From Evansella halocellulosilytica (GTDB lineage: Bacteria; Bacillota; Bacilli; Bacillales; Salisediminibacteriaceae), in NCBI RefSeq assembly GCF_002335745.1, contig NZ_NIST01000001.1, forward strand, positions 391,981 to 455,980: DNA of 64,000 bases, given 5' to 3'. A program made the translations under genes and the position numbers. Below the pieces are notes generated by a model. It was not told the origin of the DNA, did no database searches, and worked only from the letters and a program-made list of their open reading frames with translations. How positions within the stretch are numbered: the first letter of the stretch is position 1; every line of letters begins with the position of its first letter. This document shows positions 7,915 to 16,527 of this stretch, in pieces.

Positions 7915-8658
7915 ATGAGTGAAGCAGCAAAAACATTAGACGGCTGGTATTGCCTTCATGACTTCCGTACAGTCAATTGGTCAGAATGGAAAAAGCTTGA
8001 TTCAGAAGAACGTGAGCAAATTATCGGTGAGTTTTTAGGCTTACTCGAAAAATGGAATGTAACAGAAAAAAATCGTGAAGGAAGCCACGCTCTCTATTCA
8101 ATTTTAGGGCAAAAAGCAGATTTCATGATCATGTTACTTCGTCCAACTATGGACGAGCTAAATGAGCTTGAAAATGCATTTAATAAAACAAGGCTTGCAG
8201 AATATACGATCCCTGCTTATTCATATGTATCTGTCGTTGAATTAAGTAATTACCTTCCAGCAGATAAAGATCCAAATGAGGATCCAGAAATTCAAGCTAG
8301 ATTGAAACCAACCCTTCCAAAATGGCAATATGTATGTTTCTACCCAATGGATAAACGCCGTGAAGGAAACGACAATTGGTACATGCTCTCAATGGACGAA
8401 CGACGTGCGATGATGAGAAGTCACGGAATGATCGGGCGCCAATATGCCGGGAAAGTCCGTCAAATTATTACTGGTTCTGTCGGTTTTGATGATTGGGAAT
8501 GGGGTGTCACCCTTTTTGCCCATGACGTCCTTCAGTTTAAAAAGCTTGTTTATGAAATGCGCTTTGATGAAGTGAGCGCACGTTACGGTGAATTCGGATC
8601 TTTCTTTGTCGGAACCATTCTTGAGCAAAATAAATTAAAAACATTTTTACACATTTAA
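7915..8658 (+). CDS. hemQ: Coproheme decarboxylase (HemQ/ChdC)
   Basis: The 247-aa protein belongs to the chlorite-dismutase-like family and matches Firmicute HemQ (B. subtilis YwfI) in length and motifs. Tyr143 in CFYPMDKRR corresponds to the catalytic tyrosine, with Lys147 nearby, and His170 in [11 protein letters not shown] is the proximal heme ligand. It converts iron-coproporphyrin III to protoheme with peroxide, the last step of the coproporphyrin-dependent pathway of Gram-positive bacteria. The start follows GGAGTGACTTTT. It is monocistronic here, with its own promoter and a long leader. Confidence 0.95.
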   Translation: MSEAAKTLDGWYCLHDFRTVNWSEWKKLDSEEREQIIGEFLGLLEKWNVTEKNREGSHALYSILGQKADFMIMLLRPTMDELNELENAFNKTRLAEYTIPAYSYVSVVELSNYLPADKDPNEDPEIQARLKPTLPKWQYVCFYPMDKRREGNDNWYMLSMDERRAMMRSHGMIGRQYAGKVRQIITGSVGFDDWEWGVTLFAHDVLQFKKLVYEMRFDEVSARYGEFGSFFVGTILEQNKLKTFLHI

Positions 8659-8734
8659 AATCTGTTTATCGAGTACCTCAAAACATTTGAGGTGCTCTTT
8701 TTTCTTGTCCAATGACATACCTGCCCCTTTCAAA

Positions 8735-8742
8735 CATACATA
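8735..8742 (+). promoter_or_regulatory. Possible SigE -10 element of cwlJ-gerQ
   Basis: CATACATA lies 63 nt before the cwlJ start, with ACATA about 15 nt further upstream. This resembles a mother-cell SigE promoter, as expected for spore-coat germination genes. The match is weak. Confidence 0.3.
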
Positions 8743-8804
8743 TTAAAATAGCGGATACGAACCCCGTTGTACACCTAGGGAAAGAACATAAAGGAGGTGT
8801 TCGT

Positions 8805-9236
8805 TTGGCCGTCATTCAGACAAATTCAGAGGATGTTAAGTTATTAGCCCGTTTAATGCGTGCAGAAGCAGAAGGTGAAGGCGAACTAGGCATGCTGAAA
8901 GCAGGTAACACCATGGTGAATCGGGTAAGGGCAAGGTGTCTTGACTTTGAAGATATTAATGATGTCGAAAGAATGGTATTCCAATCACCTGGCGGGTTTG
9001 AAGCTGTTCAAAAAGGTTATTTCTATCAGAGAGCGAGAGAAAGGGAACAGAGACTTGCTAGGAAGCTCATTCAAGGAAACCGTTATGGTCCAGCAGAATT
9101 TTCACTTTGGTTTTTCCGCCCAGACGGTCCTTGTCCCGAGCAGTGGTGGGGACAATGGAACTCAGGACGTTATAAACTACATTGCTTTTACACACCTCTA
9201 GCAAGTGAATGTCCATCAGTATATGAAACCTTTTAA
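8805..9236 (+). CDS. cwlJ: Spore cortex-lytic enzyme CwlJ
   Basis: The 143-aa protein is one SleB/CwlJ-type hydrolase domain without a signal peptide or peptidoglycan-binding repeat, as in B. subtilis CwlJ (142 aa). Family landmarks are LLARLMRAEAEGEGELGM, with a catalytic glutamate, GYFYQRAREREQRLARK and FSLWFFRPDGPCPEQWW. It sits in the spore coat and degrades cortex during germination, notably in response to Ca-dipicolinate. TTG 8805 was chosen because AAAGGAGGTG lies just upstream; the frame also extends upstream, but without a ribosome site. gerQ follows by 37 nt, and GerQ is needed for CwlJ localisation. Confidence 0.93.
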   Translation: MAVIQTNSEDVKLLARLMRAEAEGEGELGMLKAGNTMVNRVRARCLDFEDINDVERMVFQSPGGFEAVQKGYFYQRAREREQRLARKLIQGNRYGPAEFSLWFFRPDGPCPEQWWGQWNSGRYKLHCFYTPLASECPSVYETF

Positions 9237-9273
9237 CTTTTTCTTTATTTCATTTTAAAAAAGGAGTGGTCAC

Positions 9274-9750
9274 ATGTATCCAACAGGAGGGCAATTCTCT
9301 CCAAATGCCGGAGCATACGGGGGTTTTCAGCAACAAGCAGGCCAAGGCTATCCAGTACAGATGCCCGGAGGGGTCCAACCAACTAGACAAATGCAGCAAA
9401 TACCTCAATTCGCTCAACAACCACCGCAGCAACAGTTATTAGATGTCCCTGGAATGCTCCCTATTGAGCAGTCTTATATCGAGAATATTCTTCGCTTGAA
9501 CCGGGGCAAAGTCGGTACGTTTTATATGACTTTTGAACAAAATGAGAAATGGAATGCGAAAGTATTTAAAGGAGTTATTGAGGCGGCTGGACGCGACCAT
9601 ATCATTATTAGCGACCCACAAACTGGAAAAAGATATTTATTGTTAATGGTAAACTTAGATTATGTAACATTTGATGAACCATTAGAATACGAATATCCAT
9701 TTAATGAAGCAGACCCAGCACAAGAATTAGCGACCTACCCACCAAGATAA
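9274..9750 (+). CDS. gerQ: Spore coat protein GerQ
   Basis: The 158-aa protein has a Gln/Pro/Gly-rich N-terminal half (residues 1-55) and the conserved C-terminal domain with LPIEQSYIENILRLNRGKVG and DPQTGKRYLLLMVNLDYV. GerQ anchors CwlJ in the coat and in B. subtilis is cross-linked by transglutaminase Tgl through lysines 2, 4 and 5. Here the first lysine is Lys79, so that N-terminal lysine cluster is absent. ATG 9274 follows AAAAGGAGTGGTC. It is the second gene of the cwlJ-gerQ unit, followed by a terminator. Confidence 0.92.
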   Translation: MYPTGGQFSPNAGAYGGFQQQAGQGYPVQMPGGVQPTRQMQQIPQFAQQPPQQQLLDVPGMLPIEQSYIENILRLNRGKVGTFYMTFEQNEKWNAKVFKGVIEAAGRDHIIISDPQTGKRYLLLMVNLDYVTFDEPLEYEYPFNEADPAQELATYPPR

Positions 9751-9798
9751 AAAACATGAAATTAAAAGTCTCAACAAAAAATTTATAAAACGAAAAGG

Positions 9799-9848
9799 TA
9801 GCTTAGTTCATGAGAGGTCATCTAACTCTCTAACTAAGCTATTTTTGT
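9799..9848 (+). terminator. Terminator after gerQ
   Basis: TAGCTTAGTT/AACTAAGCTA forms a perfect 10-bp outer stem with an inner GAGAG/CTCTC, followed by TTTTTGTTTG. Confidence 0.8.
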
Positions 9849-9938
9849 TTGTTAAAGGTGACGTTTCATTGTAAAAATAGGGTTGTCTCAGGTACATCTA
9901 GTGTGGCAATAGGAAGTTGAGGCATTCCCCTCGGAAAA

Positions 9939-10060
9939 GTGCAGCATGAGTAGATGTCACATTTGTTCCTTAGGGTAAAAGCGTCCGGCGATAGTGATTT
10001 CGAATTCTATTTAATTTAATAAAAGAAAGGGTGTCCTCAAAATACTTTTTGGACAGCCCT
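9939..10060 (+). repeat. Dispersed ~120-bp repeat, copy A
   Basis: GAGTAGATGTCACA, a GGGTAAAAGCGTCC segment and ATAGTGATTTCGAATTCTAT, ending in a hairpin with TTTGGACAGCCC, recur in reverse orientation at 31541-31666. The 3' hairpin also serves as the minus-strand terminator of the DUF423 gene. No coding potential is seen. Confidence 0.65.
10017..10060 (-). terminator. Terminator after the DUF423 gene
   Basis: Minus-strand GGGCTGTCC...GGACACCC (one bulge), followed by TTTCTTTTATT. Confidence 0.65.
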
Positions 10061-10079
10061 CTTAAAATAACCTTATTTA

Positions 10080-10451
10080 TTAAAGTGACAATGCTGCTAC
10101 GAAAAGTAATACCCAGCCAATTAAAAAGGCTAATCCACCAATAGGTGTAATCGCTCCTAATACGCCAATTCCAGTCAGACTGAGGACGTATAAACTTCCA
10201 GAGAAAATTAAAATACCAATAAAAAACGCCCATCCTGCTCCATAAAGTGACCCGGAGGCTCCCATTTGCTGTATGAGAATTGCTACACTTACAATCGCTA
10301 CTGAATGAATCATATGATATTGTACTGCAGTATTCCAAGTTTCTAAATGACCCGCTGCTTCCAGTCTCGGTTTAAGTGCATGTGCACCGAAAGCACCTAA
10401 AGCTACGAATAAAAAGGCACAAATGCTACCTATCATTAAAAATAGTTTCAT
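10080..10451 (-). CDS. ywdK: DUF423 family membrane protein (YwdK-like)
   Basis: The 123-aa protein has four hydrophobic segments and the family signature LGAFGAHALKPRLE followed by WNTAVQYHMIHSVAI. It is an inner-membrane protein of unknown function that lies beside gerQ in B. subtilis, as it does here in convergent orientation. ATG 10451 was chosen over an upstream TTG (10460) because GGAG at ten bases suits it, while the TTG would touch the ribosome site. Confidence 0.88.
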   Translation of the reverse strand: MKLFLMIGSICAFLFVALGAFGAHALKPRLEAAGHLETWNTAVQYHMIHSVAIVSVAILIQQMGASGSLYGAGWAFFIGILIFSGSLYVLSLTGIGVLGAITPIGGLAFLIGWVLLFVAALSL

Positions 10452-10526
10452 ATGGCGCAAACTCCTTTGTTCAATTAATCATCCTGAACAAAGAATATCA
10501 TAACTTTTCATCATTGACCAACTAAC

Positions 10527-10829
10527 TTAACGATTATGAACATACACCCTTAAAGCATTTTCCATTCTTTCTGCTTCCTCATTCGTTGTACTGTGAATGA
10601 CAATGTGATCACCGTTCACTTCTAAATTTACATGCTTAAAGCCTTGTTGATGTAAAAAATCAGCGATCGCTTGAGCATTTTCCTTTTCTGCGTACATCGT
10701 ATGATCACCAACGTAATGATGATTAACATATAATTCGTAACGATCATCATGTAATTTTGCATCTTGAGTTTCCTGACCTGCAAAACGGAAAAATATCGGA
10801 ATACCTACATTCCCATTATTGAATATCAC
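10527..10829 (-). CDS. Conserved hypothetical protein, 100 aa
   Basis: This small soluble protein starts at GTG 10829 behind GGAGTGGTCAT; an ATG two bases upstream is followed at once by a stop. It has no signal peptide or membrane helix. The sequence is His- and Asp-rich (HDDRYELYVNHHYVGDH), with a C-terminal alpha/beta pattern (HVNLEVNGDHIVIHSTTNEEA). I do not recognise the family. It could be co-transcribed with the DUF423 gene 75 nt downstream. Confidence 0.7.
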   Translation of the reverse strand: MIFNNGNVGIPIFFRFAGQETQDAKLHDDRYELYVNHHYVGDHTMYAEKENAQAIADFLHQQGFKHVNLEVNGDHIVIHSTTNEEAERMENALRVYVHNR

Positions 10830-11179
10830 ATGACCACTCCTTTCTTTTTTTCATTGTGTCCGATTATTTATTTTCCATGTATATTTCCAACAAGCCACTA
10901 AGTTATGTTAGATTTCATTGTTGATGACGAAAATCAACAAACTACCTCAATGCACCTTAAACCGACTAACTTTTTTTATTGAATACAACAATAGATGAAA
11001 AACCACACTAAATAAGTGTAACAGCCTTCTGCTTGTCACTACGTTTTTAAACTTACACGGTAGGAGATACTCGTTTCATAAAAAGTCGCCGTCCAAAAAT
11101 CACGACTTCCGTGGTTTACTCATATCTTGGAAGGTTTGACGTTCATTTATGTAAAGAGAAAGAGAGGATACATAATAAG
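10830..11179. other. Intergenic region upstream of the NhaC-type antiporter
   Basis: Non-coding and AT-rich. The only structure noted is TTGTTGAT (10918-10925) facing ATCAACAA (10933-10940). No known riboswitch or clear promoter was recognised. Confidence 0.35.
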
Positions 11180-12595
11180 ATGGAATGGTTGCCAGTACTA
11201 CCTTTTATCGTTGTACTTATCCTTGCACTTACAACAAAACAAGTAATTCCAAGTTTATTCGCTGGTGTTGTTGTCGCTGCATATATAGACACTCCCAATT
11301 TAATTGGAGGGTTGGAATCATTATTGTATTACTTTACTTCTGCTTTTCATGATGGAAGTAACTTAAAAATTATTTGGTTCCTTTATTTATTTTCTGCTGT
11401 AGTCGGATTAATGAAAATTTCTGGCGGAATTAAAGGCTTCGTTAAGATTGCTTCTGAGAGGATTACTACAAGAAGAAGCGCTATTTTTCTTACGTGGATT
11501 TCAGCACTGGCAACTTTTAGCGCGCCAAGCTTTCGAATCGTAACGATCACGCCTGTGATGCGAGCATTGCTCAAAAAGCTTCCAATGTCCCGTCAAGAGC
11601 TCGGCTTCGTCATTGAAACGACAGCTACACCTGTGATCGTTTTAATACCATTAGCTACTGCTTTTGTCGGATACATGACTTCGGTTATCGAATTATCCAT
11701 TCACCAAGCTGAAATAACGGGTGACAGCTACCGGTTATTTTTAACGAGTATTCCTTTCAATTTCTTTGCTTTTCTTATGATCTTATTAGGTGTTTATTAT
11801 AGTATTTTTCATAAAACGCCCCACCCTCCTTTAAGTGAAAAAGAGGAAGAAAATGAACATAATGAAATCCCGGATGAAAAAACGTGGGAGGACTGTCATC
11901 CATGTGTAGCAAGAAATATTCCGGTGAAACCGTGGAATTTAATTTTTCCGATTATTAGTATCATCGGATTTACGTTTCTTTTTATGTACATATTAGGGGT
12001 CCGTGAAGGTGGTGAAGGGCTCGCTATTTGGATCGAAGCAAATGTGTTAGACGCGATGGTGCTCGCTCTATTATTAACATTAGTCGGACTCGCTCTCCTC
12101 CTTAAGTTTCAAGGTTTTACGATGAGCAAAATGATGAAATATATAATAGAAGGCGGCAATGATATGATGAGCGTCATTCTTCTACTTACAGTCATATGGG
12201 CGTTAGGAGAAGGAAGTGAATCATTAGGCTTTGCTCAAATAATTTCTGAAGCCTTTGCTTGGATTCCTCCAAGCTTTGTCGGAGTCATCGTCTTTGTTCT
12301 TGGCTGCGGACTTTCATATTTTATCGGTTCAGCATGGGGAACTTGGGGAATTTTAATGCCCATTGGTGTTTCGATTGCCGGTGCAAGCGGAGCGTCACTC
12401 CCTTTCGTTATCGGCGCTGTCTTTGCTAGTGGTACATTCGGGTCATTTGCTTCACCTTTAAGTGATGATACGAATACGACAGCTGGAATATTAAGTTTAA
12501 ATTCAGTTGAGTATGCAAAATTCAAGTGGAAACCTGCAATCATTGCAGCAAGTTTAGCATCAGGGTTGTATTTACTCTATCCATTCATTTTTTGA
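11180..12595 (+). CDS. Na+/H+ antiporter, NhaC family
   Basis: The 471-aa membrane protein has about 11-12 hydrophobic segments and two NhaC-family repeats, with TFSAPSFRIVTITPVMRALL in the first half and GSFASPLSDDTNTTAG near the C-terminus. It likely exchanges Na+ for H+, or for an organic substrate as in MleN. The loop around residues 225-260 is rich in Glu and His. ATG 11180 has only a moderately spaced GAGAGG, and an in-frame extension upstream lacks a ribosome site. It stands alone on the plus strand. Substrate is unknown; malate/lactate exchange is a possible alternative. Confidence 0.82.
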   Translation: MEWLPVLPFIVVLILALTTKQVIPSLFAGVVVAAYIDTPNLIGGLESLLYYFTSAFHDGSNLKIIWFLYLFSAVVGLMKISGGIKGFVKIASERITTRRSAIFLTWISALATFSAPSFRIVTITPVMRALLKKLPMSRQELGFVIETTATPVIVLIPLATAFVGYMTSVIELSIHQAEITGDSYRLFLTSIPFNFFAFLMILLGVYYSIFHKTPHPPLSEKEEENEHNEIPDEKTWEDCHPCVARNIPVKPWNLIFPIISIIGFTFLFMYILGVREGGEGLAIWIEANVLDAMVLALLLTLVGLALLLKFQGFTMSKMMKYIIEGGNDMMSVILLLTVIWALGEGSESLGFAQIISEAFAWIPPSFVGVIVFVLGCGLSYFIGSAWGTWGILMPIGVSIAGASGASLPFVIGAVFASGTFGSFASPLSDDTNTTAGILSLNSVEYAKFKWKPAIIAASLASGLYLLYPFIF

Positions 12596-12757
12596 CCATT
12601 CATTGTGAACATTGAACTACTAGTTGCAGACAAATATCGTGATTTCCTTTATAATCGATTTAATCCTTAAGGAGTGCAACATCTTCGGGGAAAAACCCTT
12701 CAAATTCACGTCTCATGGCTCTTTTTTCCCTTACAAAGGAAAGGAACGGTGCCTGCA

Positions 12758-13381
12758 ATGAAAACTTCTTTAACAGTCCGCCCTTATACAATGGATGATT
12801 TTCATGACCTGTTAACCATTCAAAAGGAAGCTTTCCCCCCTCCTTTTCCAGAAGAGTTATGGTGGTCAAAAGAACAAATACACTCCCATGTTCACACCTT
12901 CCGAAACGGGGGATTGATTGCTGAAATTGGTGGTGAAGCAGCAGGATCCGCAACTTCTGTCATCATTGATTATGATGGCTCTGATCATACGTGGGAGCAA
13001 ATTGCTGACAACGGCTACATTAAAAACAGTCACGATCCAAATGGAGATACTTTATACGGGATTGACGTTTGTGTCAGACCGAAATTTCGTAGTAAAAGAG
13101 TTGCAAAAGCGCTTTACGATGCGCGTAAACAATTTGTCATCACGAACAGCTTGAAACGCTTTATTGCTGGCTGTAGAATCCCAAATTTTCATGAATTTGC
13201 AGGAAAAATGACAGTTGATGAGTATGTAAAGAGCGTGAGTACTGGTAACATTCAAGACCTCGTTTTATCTTTTATATTAAAGCAAGGGTTGACAGTAAAA
13301 CAAATCATGCCGAATTATTTAGACGATGAGGAATCACTCCATTACGGTATCATCGTAGAATGGAGAAACCCAAGCCATTGA
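12758..13381 (+). CDS. GNAT family N-acetyltransferase
   Basis: The 207-aa protein begins with LTVRPYTMDDFHDLLTIQ, the usual first strand and helix of a GNAT fold. It contains YGIDVCVRPKFRSKRVAKALYDAR, the acetyl-CoA-binding motif A in a divergent form (RSKRVAKAL in place of R/QxxGxGxxL). The acceptor is unknown. The start at ATG 12758 or GTG 12749 is uncertain; AAAGGAAAGG lies upstream. The stop overlaps its terminator. Confidence 0.8.
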   Translation: MKTSLTVRPYTMDDFHDLLTIQKEAFPPPFPEELWWSKEQIHSHVHTFRNGGLIAEIGGEAAGSATSVIIDYDGSDHTWEQIADNGYIKNSHDPNGDTLYGIDVCVRPKFRSKRVAKALYDARKQFVITNSLKRFIAGCRIPNFHEFAGKMTVDEYVKSVSTGNIQDLVLSFILKQGLTVKQIMPNYLDDEESLHYGIIVEWRNPSH

Positions 13382-13409
13382 CAACAAAGCTTGGGTTTCT
13401 TGTATGATA
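13366..13409 (+). terminator. Convergent terminator between the GNAT gene and ywdI
   Basis: AAACCCAAGC/GCTTGGGTTT is a perfect 10-bp stem followed by CTTG. It overlaps the end of the GNAT gene and can also act on the minus strand. Confidence 0.7.
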
Positions 13410-13428
13410 ACAACTTACAAAATTTCAG

Positions 13429-13740
13429 TTAAAAATCAAACAAACTGTCACTTTCAGGTTCATCGCCGTCATCATAAATACGTGACTTTCCACTTGGATG
13501 ACGCTTCTCTAATGAAGAAGATTCATTCTTTCCCCTTACCTCTTCAACTGAGGCGTGTTGAACTTTGGGTGCCTCCTTCTGTCGTGAACCTTCTGTTGAA
13601 AGGAGCGGCTCACAATAAGACTTCATCGTTGCTGCATGTTCACGATAGGCCGGGGAGGAAGGCTGTTCATGAAGAACAGCTTTCAAACGCTTTAATTCTT
13701 CCTCCATTTTCTCTAAGACGATCTCTGCTGGGATGTTCAC
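13429..13740 (-). CDS. ywdI: YwdI family protein (DUF5327)
   Basis: The 103-aa protein has an N-terminal helix IVLEKMEEELKRLKAVLHEQ and a hydrophilic, disordered acidic tail ending SDSLFDF, the pattern of the YwdI family of unknown function. GTG 13740 follows GGAGAGAAGG. It lies 27 nt after pepF on the same strand and is probably the last gene of that operon. YwdI is near ung in B. subtilis, as it is here. Confidence 0.78.
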   Translation of the reverse strand: MNIPAEIVLEKMEEELKRLKAVLHEQPSSPAYREHAATMKSYCEPLLSTEGSRQKEAPKVQHASVEEVRGKNESSSLEKRHPSGKSRIYDDGDEPESDSLFDF

Positions 13741-13767
13741 CGACCTTCTCTCCTTTCTGATACAATC

Positions 13768-15558
13768 TTATTTTTCCGTTAACGCCATAAATGTATCTAA
13801 ATCTTCTTTAATTAAATCAATCGCTTGCTGCCAAAAATCTGGTTTTGTTAGGTCTACATCTAAATGTTTTGCCGCTAAATCTTCGACTTCCATACGCCCT
13901 GTGTCTCGCAGTAAAGAGACATAGCGTTCTTCAAAGTCTTCTCCACCTTCAGCAGCCTTTGCATAAATCCCCATACTAAATAAATAACCGAATGTATACG
14001 GGAAGTTATAGAATGGTACACCTGTAATGTGGAAATGAAGTTTAGATGCCCAGAAGTGAGGCGAGTAGTTCCCTAACGAATCACAATAAGCTTCTTTCTG
14101 TGCTTCAAGCATTATTTCATTTAACCGGTGTACACTGACAAGTCCTTTTTTACGCTCTTCATAAAAGCGTGTTTCAAATAGGAATCGGGCATGAATGTTC
14201 ATAAAGAACGCAATGCTGCGATTTAATTTGTCATCGAGTAATTGGATTTTAGCTTCTTTTGATTCTGCCGTTTTCACTGTAGCATCAGCCACGATCATTT
14301 CTGCAAAAGTAGAAGCTGTCTCTGCAACATTCATCGCATATCTTTGCGCCATTTGCGGTAAATCATTCATGACATGCTGATGATAAGCGTGCCCTAATTC
14401 GTGGGCAAGTGTTGCCACATTTGAAGCTGAGCCATCATAAGTCATAAAGATTCGTGACTCTTCAGACACCGGAAAGCTCGTACAAAACCCACCAGGACGC
14501 TTTCCTGGACGGCTTTCTGCTTCAATCCAGCTTTTTTCAAATGCCATCTTTGCAAAATCAGCCATTTTCGGACTAAACGTATGGAATTGTTCTGTAATCA
14601 TTTCTGCTGCTTTATCATAGCTTACTTCTTCTACATTATCAGATAACGGCGCACTAATATCAACCATGTCTAAACGTTCAAGTCCTAGCAATTCAGCCTT
14701 TCTCTTTAAATATTTCGTAAATGTAGGCTTATTTTTTGTAATCGTATCCCACATTACATTTAATGTTTCCTTTTTCATCCGATTGATTTGAAGCGGTTCT
14801 TTTAAGACATCGTCCCAGCCTCTCGCATCATATGTTTGCAGTCTAAAACCGGCTAAGTGATTCAATGTATTCGCAAACAGTTCAGACTCCTTTGCCCAAG
14901 CTTTTTCACTTTGTTCAAAAACATGTGTCCGGACAGCACGATTTTTATCACTCATCTTATTTTGAGCTTGTCCGACTGATAACGATTTTGTTTCTCCGTT
15001 TTCTTCGATATCAACTGTCATTCGGCCGACGATCGTATTGTAAAAGTCACCCCACGCATGATATCCGTCAACAGACAAAGTCTGAATCAGTTTTTCCTTA
15101 TCTCCAGAAAGCTTTTCTTTCGCATTCTCTCGTCTTTCATTTAAATTATACGTTAATGGCTTCAATTCTTCTAACTGAACAAATTGTTTCCACTCGCTTT
15201 CAGAAAAAGCTAGCAACTGTTCATCAATCGACGTTAACACGGCAGAGTATAGTGAGGAAAGCTGTTTTATTCTGCCTGTAAGTAGTTTTGCTTTATCATC
15301 TTTAACATTTTGTGCAGTTAAACAACTGACAAAAGCTCCACCTTGACGGACTTTCTTGCCAACTTCCTGTGCAAATCCGATCATCTCTGCCCACGTCTGT
15401 ACACTTACTTCATTCTTTTCTTTTAATTGATCTAAATCATGTTGAAATGTCACGAGATCCCTTTCAAGTTCGTTTAAAAAAAGGTCATATTCTTCTGAAT
15501 GACTTCCGCCTGGAAAAATTGCATCCAAGTCCCAAACTTCACTATATTTTTTCCCCAT
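13768..15558 (-). CDS. pepF: Oligoendopeptidase F, M3 family metallopeptidase
   Basis: The 596-aa protein carries the zinc site LAHELGHAYHQ near residue 386, with the third ligand likely in the downstream ETASTFAE segment. Length and sequence fit the PepF branch of M3 peptidases, cytoplasmic enzymes that cleave peptides of roughly 7-17 residues. ATG 15558 follows AGGAGGAGAAG. It is the middle gene of a three-gene minus-strand set with an NAD(P)-binding protein (22 nt upstream) and ywdI. A peptide-recycling role is inferred from the family. Confidence 0.92.
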   Translation of the reverse strand: MGKKYSEVWDLDAIFPGGSHSEEYDLFLNELERDLVTFQHDLDQLKEKNEVSVQTWAEMIGFAQEVGKKVRQGGAFVSCLTAQNVKDDKAKLLTGRIKQLSSLYSAVLTSIDEQLLAFSESEWKQFVQLEELKPLTYNLNERRENAKEKLSGDKEKLIQTLSVDGYHAWGDFYNTIVGRMTVDIEENGETKSLSVGQAQNKMSDKNRAVRTHVFEQSEKAWAKESELFANTLNHLAGFRLQTYDARGWDDVLKEPLQINRMKKETLNVMWDTITKNKPTFTKYLKRKAELLGLERLDMVDISAPLSDNVEEVSYDKAAEMITEQFHTFSPKMADFAKMAFEKSWIEAESRPGKRPGGFCTSFPVSEESRIFMTYDGSASNVATLAHELGHAYHQHVMNDLPQMAQRYAMNVAETASTFAEMIVADATVKTAESKEAKIQLLDDKLNRSIAFFMNIHARFLFETRFYEERKKGLVSVHRLNEIMLEAQKEAYCDSLGNYSPHFWASKLHFHITGVPFYNFPYTFGYLFSMGIYAKAAEGGEDFEERYVSLLRDTGRMEVEDLAAKHLDVDLTKPDFWQQAIDLIKEDLDTFMALTEK

Positions 15559-15580
15559 ATGTACTTCTCCTCCTCTTTTT

Positions 15581-16255
15581 TTACTTGTTCATTAATACTT
15601 TTCCGAGGTGACGAATTTTATCCGATTCGTAAATATGTACACCTCTGCTTTCCTCTTGTGCAACAGCTCTCATGACTGCTGCAACATCCTTCCCTTTTAC
15701 TGGTTTGTACTTTTCGAGTGGTCCTGCTAATAAAAACGATACTGGGGCAGTAAAATAAGCCGCTGCTTGTTCGCCCAAACGGAATTCCTCTCTTTCACCA
15801 ATTAATAAAGATGGGCGAAATATGTGTAATGACGGGAGGTTTAATATGACTAAAGCTTCTTCTAACTTTCCCTTTACACGATTATAGAAAAAACGAGATT
15901 CCCTGTCTGAACCTATTGCAGAAACGACAAGGAGCTTTTTTACTCCTGCTTTTTGTGATAACTCCGCTATTTTTGTTGGATATACATAATCAACCTTTAT
16001 AAACTGTTTTTTCGTTTTTGCTTTTTTCATCGTTGTTCCTAAACAGATAAAAACATCATCTATACTTTCGAATAGATGGTCATATTGTTCGAGACTGTCA
16101 TAATCAATGACATGTTCAATGACATGTTGATCATTGAATGATGTTTGTTTTCTCGACAAAATATGAACTTCACTGTAGTATCCGCCAGCGATAAGCTCTC
16201 GCACTAACTGCTTTCCTATTAATCCTGTAGCACCAGCTATTAAGGCTTTTTTCAA
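15581..16255 (-). CDS. NAD(P)-binding oxidoreductase, atypical SDR (HTATIP2/TIP30-like)
   Basis: The 224-aa protein starts at TTG 16255 behind GGAGGGCA and opens with KKALIAGATGLIGKQLVREL, a Rossmann GxxGxxG nucleotide-binding motif. LLVVSAIGSDRESRFFYNRVKGKLEEAL holds the S...YNRVK arrangement of atypical SDRs. The substrate is unknown. The longer reading frame upstream is low-complexity and has no ribosome site. It is the first gene of the set that continues with pepF and ywdI. Confidence 0.82.
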   Translation of the reverse strand: MKKALIAGATGLIGKQLVRELIAGGYYSEVHILSRKQTSFNDQHVIEHVIDYDSLEQYDHLFESIDDVFICLGTTMKKAKTKKQFIKVDYVYPTKIAELSQKAGVKKLLVVSAIGSDRESRFFYNRVKGKLEEALVILNLPSLHIFRPSLLIGEREEFRLGEQAAAYFTAPVSFLLAGPLEKYKPVKGKDVAAVMRAVAQEESRGVHIYESDKIRHLGKVLMNK

Positions 16256-16468
16256 CCTTCTGCCCTCCATCTTGATCATATTTTTAACACCATGCTTGTT
16301 GGAGCAATGTCGTGACAAAACGGATACGCTCCATGAACATGGTGTAAGGTGTGTTATAAACAATGTACCATGAAAGTTAGGAAAAATGAAAGAATCGTAC
16401 TATATTTTGTCCGTTTTTTCTGAAAATACACACTTCAGTCAAACAGTTATTGCCATAAAGCTAAACAA

Positions 16469-16508
16469 CAAAAAAGAGGCCGCTCACTTAAAGCGAGAAA
16501 GCCCCTCT
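16469..16508 (-). terminator. Terminator after the histidine kinase gene
   Basis: Minus-strand AGAGGGGC...GGCCTCT with inner CTCGCT/AGTGAG, followed by TTTTTTGTTG. Confidence 0.75.
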
Positions 16509-16527
16509 ACTCTCTTATTTTGACGTT

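Noticed and set aside
13404..13760. ORF opposite ywdI
   Set aside because: It is antisense to a gene with a good ribosome site and a family match; it is a shadow frame.
14865..15281. 138-codon ORF antisense to pepF
   Set aside because: Low-information sequence with no ribosome site, fully inside a well-supported gene.
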